From Cymbomonas tetramitiformis (taxonomy: Eukaryota; Chlorophyta; Pyramimonadophyceae; Pyramimonadales; Pyramimonadaceae): DNA of 64,000 bases. Made by a program: the position numbers and the translations under genes. Below, in pieces: positions 56,194-64,000 of this stretch (within the stretch, counting starts at the first letter, position 1; the number at the start of each line of letters is the position of its first letter). A model generated the notes under the pieces. It was not told the origin of the DNA. It saw nothing but the letters and a program-made list of their open reading frames with translations, and searched no databases. The stretch covers positions 35,544 to 99,543 of the forward strand of contig LGRX02015092.1 of the NCBI GenBank assembly GCA_001247695.2, written 5' to 3'.

Positions 56194-56940
56194 ATGAGTG
56201 AAGAAACGCCTAGCGGAAACGTGGACGCGGTTGACATCCGCGTTTCCGCTAGAGGTGAAATTGCACTGCCAAACGGTCAGTATGTGTTTATTATGCTTAT
56301 ATGATATGCGTGATATGTTCATGCTGTGCAGGATGCGTCCCTGTTGGGCGTGAGTCGAGTTGGCTCGCTCGAATCACGCCCATTGAATCGAACAGATCTT
56401 GCTTCCAACCCTTTCTAATTTAAGCAGAATTGCCTGCACACTCGGTATCGTGGTCAGGAACTCGTACAATTACGTACCTGGTTCAATGAAAGCCCCGTAA
56501 CTGGTTCACTGAAAGCCCCGTATCTGGTTCAACGAAAGCCACGTATCTGGTTCAACGAAAGCCCTGTATCTAGTTCAATGAAAGCCCCGTATCTGGTTCA
56601 ACGAAAGCCCCGTATCTGGTTCAATGAAAGCCCCGTAATCTTGCTTGCGCAAAAAAAGTTGTTCCTAACACTTATTACGTAGAATGTATATGGAAAGTTA
56701 TGTTGTGTTAATGCCCCGTGTGATAAATGTGATAAATACCCCGGTTTTGACCGTAGCTTAGGAGACGTGGAAGCGTGGTACGTTTTTTTCAACTCTGAAG
56801 AAGCGAACGGTTTGATATCGAAAAAAGCGCAAGAGTTTCACACACAACTGTACAAGGGAGCGGAAAGCAAGGGCAACGCACCTTTCATTTTTGATGGAGA
56901 ATTTTTTACCGTGTCCTCTTTCTTGAATAGAAGACAATAA
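56194..56940 (+). CDS. Unrecognised small two-exon gene
   Basis: Exons are 56194-56279 (ATG; donor CA/GTATGT) and 56757-56940 (acceptor TTTTGACCGTAG; stop TAA). Phase 2 agrees, giving 89 residues: MSEETPSGNVDAVDIRVSAR at the start, then LGDVEAWYVFFNSEEANGLI and APFIFDGEFFTVSSFLNRRQ at the end. It is soluble and mixed alpha/beta by eye, with no signal or membrane segment. I do not recognise a family. The 23-bp minisatellite in its intron follows the pattern of the other genes here. The second exon stays open upstream, so another upstream acceptor is possible. Confidence 0.5.
56478..56640. repeat. 23-bp minisatellite in the intron of the small gene
   Basis: TGGTTCAA(C/T)GAAAGCCCCGT plus ATC is repeated about seven times with few changes, wholly between exon 1 (ending 56279) and exon 2 (starting 56757). 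Confidence 0.93.
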
Positions 56941-57811
56941 AATGCATGCCATCAGTGTGTTCTATATAAACACGCCCACCTTTATCGCAAGCGAGAAATT
57001 CTTTTGTGTAGTGTTTTGTAGGCTTTATCATGTTTGCAAAAAAATAAAAGCGACTGGTCATAGACGGCAATATTTGAATACGATATTGGATGTGTCTCAA
57101 ACATATGACATATATTCTATTCCAGAAAAAACATCAATTTTTTCTATTCCCCATTTTGGCTTAATATATTCCTGAATAATAGTTTTTCGCCGGATTACGT
57201 ACCCCCGCTTAAACCGCCTCTACGGCGTCTACGGAGGAGGACACTCTGGAGCATATGCTCCACATTAGAATCAGTGACTAGAGCAGGTCTTAACTTCTTG
57301 CAATGTTGTCAGAAATGTTTGCTTATACTTTGCCTGCTGTAGTATTTTACCCTGCTTGACGTGCTGCGTGTTTTAGTCAGTTGTAACGCCTGAAATTGTC
57401 AGTTATATACGTGTATACCCTGTAATATAATAGGTTTTCAGTTGCAACAATTAGAACACGATAAGTTATGGCCTGTTATAATTAGAACACAATAGGATTC
57501 AGCTTTTTGTATCACTATTCGGATAAGTTTAACAAGTCACGAACACCAATCAAATAGGTACCTGTGAAAAGCACACACTAATCATATAGGTAATATCTGG
57601 TAACAATAGGAATCCATCAGGTTCCTGCAAAGGGGGGGCGCTAATCAAATCAGTTTTGCTAGCCCCTAATTCATATCAAATCGATTACTGAAATTCAACA
57701 ATCAGTTAGTAAGAGGTTACGAATTTCAAACTAATACCCACCCTGGTTCCATAAATTGTGTCATGCGAAGTGACACAATTTTACATGAAATTGCGGCTGA
57801 TGTCTATCCAC
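56941..57811. other. AT-rich intergenic stretch
   Basis: No open frame above background with recognisable content. It contains polyadenylation-like AATAAA at about 57043 and repeated GTTATATA/AATAGGT runs, but nothing I can define. Confidence 0.5.
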
Positions 57812-58857
57812 TCAACGACGTCGAATCCAAAGGTACGCGGGCAATGTTGAGGTTGGGGGAAAGAAATCCGAAATTTGTTCTTTGAATGCCGCGTTCAGGT
57901 GTCCAATTTTTTTAATTTTCATTGAAAACGTATGTTTTCCCTTAAGATGTAAGAAGCCATTCGTTGGAGTCCAACTTCCCATGCTATTCATCACCGGCAC
58001 CACTCTCGTCATATTTGAGCTCTTTTCCTCTTCAGCTGAACCTCCACTTTCGCGAGGTAGATTCTGGTGTGCATCTGTTTTCTGGGATTTTAAAACCAGC
58101 CATATTCCACCGGCATGCACTCATCTATCCTGCATGCTACTCCAAAATAACTTCCCACGATTGATCATCACCTTGGCGTTTGAATGCATGTTTGTTTGCA
58201 GTGCATTATGCACTAGCGATTAGGGCCAGCAGAACATAGCACATATATACAGGCTCAAGAACAGGCTGTCGCGTAAGGCAGGTCTACAACAAACATTGCC
58301 TCAGTCGGGGGTGGGGTCATGTAGACCGAAATCTACTGGATACCCCTCTAGCAGCACGTTTGAATTTCTGAAAATTCCCCTTTGCCACTCCCCAATATAG
58401 TATGTGATGCAAACATCTGGGGATTCAAACCCTCAAACCTAAAACTTTCATGGCCACCAGAAAACCCGTAGCTAGAAAGAGGAACTTTAATTGCTGAAGC
58501 TCATCTAAAATCCATTTGCATTTCAAAACTGTGCTGACCATAAGAATGCAGTGTGAACCTGAGATACCTGTTATCCTCACCATCACATGCAACATGCTGA
58601 TGCGGATACATACATGCAGGGGAGGGGAAGAGGAAGGGGAAAGTGGAAGTTAAGGGGAAGGAAAAAAAGATGCGCGGCGGGCGGGGAAGGCGGAGGAAGA
58701 AGGTAGAGGGTTGCACCTTGAGCATATGCAACCGCTTGACATTCTGATCCAACTTTGCCTGCAAGAAGAGGTCGCGTTGATCTTCAGGCAATCGAGGGAC
58801 AGCAGGAGGGCAGATGATGCAAACGCGGGTGCAGCAAGCAGCAGATGTGAGCCACAA
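57812..58857 (-). CDS. Unrecognised minus-strand gene, partial model
   Basis: The terminal exon is 58081-57812 (acceptor TTTTAAAATCCCAG, phase 0, TGA): 89 residues with SSNMTRVVPVMNSMGSWTPT and KHTFSMKIKKIGHLNAAFK. A likely earlier exon is 58758-58717 (acceptor CCTCTTCTTGCAG, phase 0 both sides) reading AKLDQNVKRLHMLK. The frame upstream of it is open to 58857 (VPRLPEDQRDLFLQ). Whether these belong together is inferred from phase only. No family is recognised. Confidence 0.4.
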
Positions 58858-58883
58858 ACCGAACTGGAGGCAACACAGAGTCG

Positions 58884-59845
58884 TTACTCAGACAAGTGAC
58901 ATGCGGAGGAGAACGCAGAGCGCCAGTAATCGGACCCAAGAGCAAAGTGACGTCCATTAATCACACCTGGGTCACCAGCGTGGGAGAGGTTGTGGCAAGT
59001 TGGGTGAAACGTACGTCGAATATGAGTGAATAAGAGAGCGCGAACGACTACAACAGACAGAACCAGAGTGTGGGTAATGACAGCATATGACGATATGAGG
59101 GGGACCGGAAAAGAGCGCGATCGACTACAACAGCTAGGACCAGAGTGTGGTGAGTATGCCAACGAAGAGAGCGCGATCGACTACAGCAGGTAGGACCAGA
59201 GTGTGGTGAACGACAAGGTATGAGAGGGACCGGAAGAGAGCGCGTATCGACTACAAGCAGTAGGACCGTAGTGTGGGGAATGACCGCATAATTTATAAGA
59301 TAGAGGGACCGGAAGAGAGTGCGATCGACTACAGCAGGCAGGACCAGAGTGTGGGGAATGACGGCATATGACGGGGACCGGAAGAAAGCGCGATCAACTA
59401 CAGCAGCTAGGTCCAGAGTGTGGAAAACGACAGATTATGAGAGGGACCGGAAGAGAGCGCGATCGACTACGAGGTAGGACCGAGTGTGGTGAATATGCCA
59501 CGGAAGAGAGCGCGATCGACTACGGCGGGTAGGACCGAGTGTGGTGAATATGCCACCGAAGAGAGCGCAATCGACTACCGCGGTGGGACCGACATGCGGT
59601 GAATATGCCACCGAAGAGAGCGCGATCGACTACGCAGGTAGGACCAGAGTGTGGTGAATATGCCACCGAAGAGGCGCGATCGACTACGGCGAGGTAGGAC
59701 CGGCGTGTGGTGAATATGCCACCGAACAGAGCGCGATCGACTACAGCATCTAGGACCAGAGTGTGGTGAATGTGCCACCGAAGAGAGCGCAATCGACTAC
59801 AGCAGGTAGGACCAGAGTGTGATGAATATGCCACCGAAGACAGCT
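58884..59845. repeat. 56-bp minisatellite, left part
   Basis: The unit is GTAGGACCAGAGTGTGGTGA, then ATATGCCACCGAAGAGAGCG, then CGATCGACTACAGCAG, 54-60 bp, about 16 copies. The left copies are more diverged (an ATGAGAGGGACCGGAAGAG variant) and the right ones cleaner. It has no sequence relation to the 56-bp array at 1-5 kb despite the same length. Confidence 0.95.
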
Positions 59846-60197
59846 TTCAAAACTGACGAGGTTACGAGGTTACGAGGACCCGAGTTTTTCAAAACTATAC
59901 GTAGTTTAATATTGCCACCACTGTGAAGGACCCATGAATACAATCAGTTAAAACGGCCTTAAATTTTGCATGATTTTATTGTATACGTTTCTCGAAAAAT
60001 GTATTTTGTGACACACCCTTGATATTTTTTTCAGTTTGAGTATTTTATGACTTTCCTAGGTGAAAGGTACCACTTGTTTAAGGCAAACCGATGCCTGCAC
60101 CATCAAGACTCTTAGTTACAACATACTAACAATGAACAAACCAAGTTTGGTAATTTCTGCACCTCAATACTAACGCAGCAAAGCTGCCCCTTTGGTA

Positions 60198-60870
60198 GTG
60201 AGTTTCAGGTAGAAAAATTTGTTTATGAAATAGTGAGTAAAAATCATGTAGTAATAATTGTTCATAAAATAGGGAGTAAAAATTAGGCAGAAATAATTGT
60301 TTACAAAACAGTGAGTAAAAAAGTTGCTCTTCTTTCCGCTCTACAAATCGTTGAGAGACTTAGAAAAAATAGCGAGTTTGAAGAGCGAAAAAAAGAGCAA
60401 CCTTTTTACTCGCTATTTTATAAACAAATATATCTGCATGAATCGGGGAGAAATAATTGTTTATAAATGGTGAGTTTCAGGTAGGAATATTTGTTTATAA
60501 AGTAGTGAGTAAAAATCATGTAGTAATAATTGTTCATAAAATAGGGAGTAAAAATTAGGTAGAAATAATTGTTTACAAAACAGTGAGTAAAAAAGTTGCT
60601 CTTCTTTCCGCTCTACAAATCGTTGAGAGACTTAGAAAAAATAGCGAGTTTGAAGAGCGAAAAAAAGAGCAACCTTTTTACTCGCTATTTTATAAACAAA
60701 TATATCTACATGAATCGGGGAGAAATAATTGTTTATAAATGGTGAGTTTCAGGTAGGAATATTTGTTTATAAAATAGTGAGTAAAAATCATGTAGTAATA
60801 ATTGTTCATAAAATAGGAGTAAAAATTAGGTAGAAATAATTGTTTACAAAACAGTGAGTAAAAAAGTTGC
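60198..60870. repeat. 272-bp tandem repeat
   Basis: GTGAGTTTCAGGTAG recurs at 60198, 60470 and 60742, a period of exactly 272 bp, two and a half copies. Each copy holds an inverted pair (GAGTAAAAAAGTTGCTCTT and AAGAGCAACCTTTTTACTC) able to form a long hairpin. Confidence 0.95.
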
Positions 60871-60947
60871 TCTTCTTAAGTCTCTCAACTGCAAAGGCAA
60901 AGAAGTGCTTATTCTCGAGGAAAGCACGCATACTTTTTTGTGTCTGG

Positions 60948-61730
60948 CATTAATGTCAAAACTCAGCAAAAGCAGCGATCATTCTAGGAAAAAGAGTTGA
61001 TCCCGCCTGTTTTGACATTAATGTCAAAACTCAGCAAAAGCAGCAATAATGCTAGGAAAAAGAGTTGATCCGGCCTGTTTTGACATTAATGTCAAAACTC
61101 AGCAAAAGCAGCAATAATGCTAGGAAAAAGAGTTGATCCGGCCCGTTTTGACATTAATGTCAAAACTCAGCAAAAGCAGCAATAATGCTAGGAAAAAGAG
61201 TTGATCCGGCCCGTTTTGACATTAATGTCAAAACTCAGCAAAAGCAGCAATAATGCTAGGAAAAAGAGTTGATCCCGCCTGTTTTGACATTAATGTCAAA
61301 CCTCCGACGCAGAATCAGCAAAAATGCTAGGAAAAAGAGTTGATCCCGCCTGTTTTGACATTAATGTCATATGTCAAAACTCAGCAAAAGCAGCAATAAT
61401 GCTAGGAAAAAGAGTTGATCCGGCCTGTTTTGACATTAATGTCAAAACTTAGCAAAAGCAGCAATAATGCTAGGAAAAAGAGTTGATCCGGCCCGTTTTG
61501 ACATTAATGTCAAAACTCAGCAAAAGCAGCAATAATGCTAGGAAAAAGAGTTGATCCCGCCTGTTTTGACATTAATGTCAAAACTCAGCAAAAACAGCAA
61601 TAATAAGAGGAAAAAGAGTTGATCCCGCCTGTTTTGACATTAATGTCAAAACTCAGCAAAAGCAGCAATAATGCTAGGAAAAAGAGATGATCCCGCCTGT
61701 TTTGACATTAATGTCAAAACTCAGACTTCT
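60948..61730. repeat. 68-bp tandem repeat with a perfect palindrome
   Basis: About 11 copies with a 68-bp period. Each contains GTTTTGACATT followed directly by its exact reverse complement, a 22-bp perfect palindrome, then CTCAGCAAAAGCAGCAATAA and GGAAAAAGAGTTGATCC. Copies are nearly identical. Confidence 0.97.
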
Positions 61731-61744
61731 GACATTAATGTTAA

Positions 61745-62705
61745 AACATTCGCTCCAAAGATCTTTGCGAAAGCTTTGTCTTCTTTTCAATGCTTTCAGA
61801 GTTTGCATTTACGCAAAGATCTCTGCTTCAAAGATCTTCGCGCAAGCTCAACCCCTCTTTAATTTGTAAAGAAATATTTGCGCAAAGTCGAGTTAGCTCC
61901 AAAGATCTTTGCGCAAGCATGTCTGCTTTTCAACGTTTGAGTTGGCAAATTTGCGCAAAGATCTTTGCTTCAGAGATCTTAGCGCAAGCTCGAACACTCT
62001 TTAATTTGTAAAGAAATATTTGCGCAAAGTCGAGTTAGCTCCAAAGATCTTTGCGCAAGCTTCGTCTGCTTTTCAACGTTTGAGTTAGCAAATTTGCGCA
62101 AAGATCTTTGCTTCAAAGATCTTAGCGCAAGCTCTGAGAACCACTCTTTAATTTGTAAAGAAAACTTTGCGCAAGCTCCGTGTACTCATTAATTGCTAAA
62201 GTAAACTTTGCGCAAAGTCGAGTTAGCTTCAAGATCTTTGCGCCAGCTTCAAATGCTTTTTAATAATGTTTAAGGTAATATTTGCGCAAAGATCTTTGCT
62301 TCAAAGATCTTTGCGCAAGCTCGAACTACTCTTTAATTTGTAAAGAAAACTTTGCGTAAGCTCCGTGTACTCATTAATTGCTAAAGTAAACTTTGCGCAA
62401 AGTCGAGTTAGCTTCAAGATCTTTGCGCCAGCTTCAAATGCTTTTTAATAATGTTTAAGGTAATATTTGCGCAAAGATCTTTGCTTCAAAGATCTTAGCG
62501 CAAGCTCGAACTACTCTTTAAGATGTAAAGAAATCTTTGCGTAAGCTCCGTGTACCCATTAATTGCTAAAGTAAACTTTGCGCAAAGTCGAGTTACTAGC
62601 TTCAAGATCTTTGCGCCAGCTTCAAATGCTTTTTAATGTTTAAGGTTATATTTGCGCAAAGATCTTTGGACCAAGATCTGTGCTTCAAAGATCTTTACGT
62701 AAAAA
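61745..62705. repeat. Array of TTTGCGCAAAGATCTTTG-rich units
   Basis: Units of roughly 145-190 bp share TTTGCGCAAAGTCGAGTTAG, CAAGATCTTTGCGC and TTTGCGCAAAGATCTTTGCT, rich in the palindromes TGCGCA and AGATCT. About six copies. Confidence 0.9.
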
Positions 62706-63184
62706 CATCATACGAAAAAATACCGTTGTATTTTACCGACACTCAAACTCTCAAAGCGCATGTTTTTAACGCGTGTTTTTTAAGCAAGAGAAATCGCACA
62801 CTTAAAACACCATAATTCAAACATACATAACTTACCCACTAAAACTACCACATTTAAGACGTCGGCACTTGGTTTGGCTATGAAGCCTTGGCGACGTGTA
62901 CCGTGTCCGCTTTTTTTGATTTCAAATCTAGATAATTATTTGACCAAGCAGCGAAGGTCAGTGGACACGCGTCAGCAAGTCTCCCTTTCTGCTAGTGGAC
63001 ACGGAGTACGGTGACAAAAATTATTAGTATTATTACTATTATTACTATTATTACTATTAAAAAAATTAAAAAAAAGATTAATAGTAGTGTTAGTATTGTT
63101 ATCATAACATACAACATATTATAATATATACGATATATCATTATTATTATATCTTGACATTATTATTATATTATTATGATATTT

Positions 63185-63565
63185 AAAAGTTTTGCGCGAG
63201 TCGAGGAAGGGGCGACTCTAGACGTCTCGAGCCTGAGTACAGTACAAACAAGTTTTTGCTGTAGCACTAATTTCCCGGTAGCGGTTTTTGAATGGTGTGA
63301 ATATGGAACTCGTTAGGAAAGTCTTACGAGTCGAGAAGGGCAATTTTGACGCGTTCAAGTATTGAGGTGTAATAATCGCCTTAGGGCAGCTATGTCGCGT
63401 TAGCATTGCGGCGTAAGAATCGCCTTAGGAAAGTTTTGCGCGAGTCGAAAAGGGGCAACTCTGTTACGTTAGTATTGAGGTGTAGGAATACCCTTAGGAA
63501 AGTGTTGCGTGAGTCGAGAAGGGGCAGCTTTGCTGCTTTAGTATTGGGGTGCAGAAATTGCCGAG
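63185..63565. repeat. Degenerate repeat of about 70-110 bp
   Basis: AAGTTTTGCGCGAGTCGA followed by GAAGGGGCAACT and TTAGTATTG(A/G)GGTG occurs four times (about 63189, 63320, 63430 and 63499). It lies between the AT-rich stretch and the right inverted repeat. Confidence 0.8.
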
Positions 63566-63924
63566 CTGGGTTGGTCCATTGTAATTATGTTGTAAGCCGG
63601 CTATTTTCCTTGACCACTTGTACCAACAGTCTCGGTTGAAGCCTAAAGCATAAATAAACCGCAATTTTTATGTGTTGTTTATTAAAAAAACTGAATGTAC
63701 GGCTTGTATTAAAACGCAACAAACTGAGCACAAACTTTTGCTCTATTTTATGAATTCCTGACATCTACCCTTCCACAAAAAAAGCATGAATACAAAGGAC
63801 AATTTCCCTCGTGAAACTGGACAAATCAACACGATATCAAGGAGTCGTTTTGACGGGTTCGTAGGGAAAAACGACGAAATTCCGAAAATTTTACCTCGTA
63901 ACCTCGTCAGATGTGTAAAATGCA

Positions 63925-64000
63925 CCGAAGAGAGCGCGATCGACTACAGCAGCTAGGACCAGAGTGTGGTGAATATGCCACCGAAGAAAGCGCGATCGAC
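63925..64000. repeat. 56-bp minisatellite, right part (continues beyond the window)
   Basis: The same unit as 58884-59845 resumes (CACCGAAGAGAGCGCGATCG, ACTACAGCAGCTAGGACCAG) and runs off the end of the window. Confidence 0.93.

Larger units (their letters stand above)
59853..63910. mobile_element. 4.06-kb TIR-bounded block made of repeats, inserted in the 56-bp array
   Basis: CTGACGAGGTTACGAGGT at 59853-59870 is repeated inverted at 63893-63910. Outside it on both sides is the same 56-bp array, so the block looks like an insertion. I could not find a target-site duplication. No long frame is present. The interior is three successive families of repeats plus a simple AT-rich stretch. It would have to be a non-autonomous element. 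Confidence 0.65.

Noticed and set aside
1060..59845. A link between the two 56-bp minisatellites at the two ends of the window
   Set aside because: The unit lengths coincide but the sequences share no run longer than expected by chance.

Overview
The window is nuclear DNA of a eukaryote. Genes are split by many GT-AG (and two GC-AG) introns, an LTR retrotransposon and several terminal-inverted-repeat transposons are present, and tandem repeats take up a large share of the sequence. A green alga of the prasinophyte type (for example Cymbomonas-like) fits the mix of GC-rich exons and minisatellite-filled introns. That placement is inference from style, not a database match. One run of N (1544-2137) and several indel-rich stretches of repeat show that the assembly is imperfect.

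Layout. 0.1-7.9 kb: the 3' part of an unrecognised nine-exon plus-strand gene, two of whose introns are filled by a 56-bp minisatellite and one by a 45-bp minisatellite. 7.9-12.8 kb: AT-richer intergenic DNA with a 243-bp hAT-type MITE and other small repeats. 12.8-14.05 kb: a minus-strand secretory cyclophilin gene (three exons). 16.0-26.7 kb: a second long, GC-rich, many-exon plus-strand gene of unknown function, with a different tandem repeat in most of its long introns. 29.7-44.7 kb: a complete ABC-F ATPase gene of the EttA type (nine exons) with an N-terminal extension. Its sixth intron is 9.5 kb long because an 8.1-kb Ty1/copia element (34569-42708) landed inside that intron's 21-bp minisatellite. 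47.8-48.4 kb: a small minus-strand gene. 48.8-52.3 kb: a decayed mobile-element reading frame with an NPPF methyltransferase-like motif, split by a 1.58-kb hAT-like element. 52.4-54.8 kb: a 63-bp minisatellite and a frameshifted protein-kinase gene. 55.4-55.8 kb: a palindrome-rich TIR element. 56.2-58.9 kb: two small genes or gene fragments. 58.9 kb to the end: a 56-bp tandem array interrupted by a 4.06-kb TIR-bounded block made almost only of other repeats.

The recurring theme is that introns act as containers. Nearly every long intron that can be defined by reading-phase continuity carries its own private minisatellite, and the largest transposon in the window sits in one of these arrays. 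The exon models were built by hand from splice signals and phase agreement. The cyclophilin and ABC-F models are also checked against family conservation. The two anonymous long genes rest on phase agreement alone.
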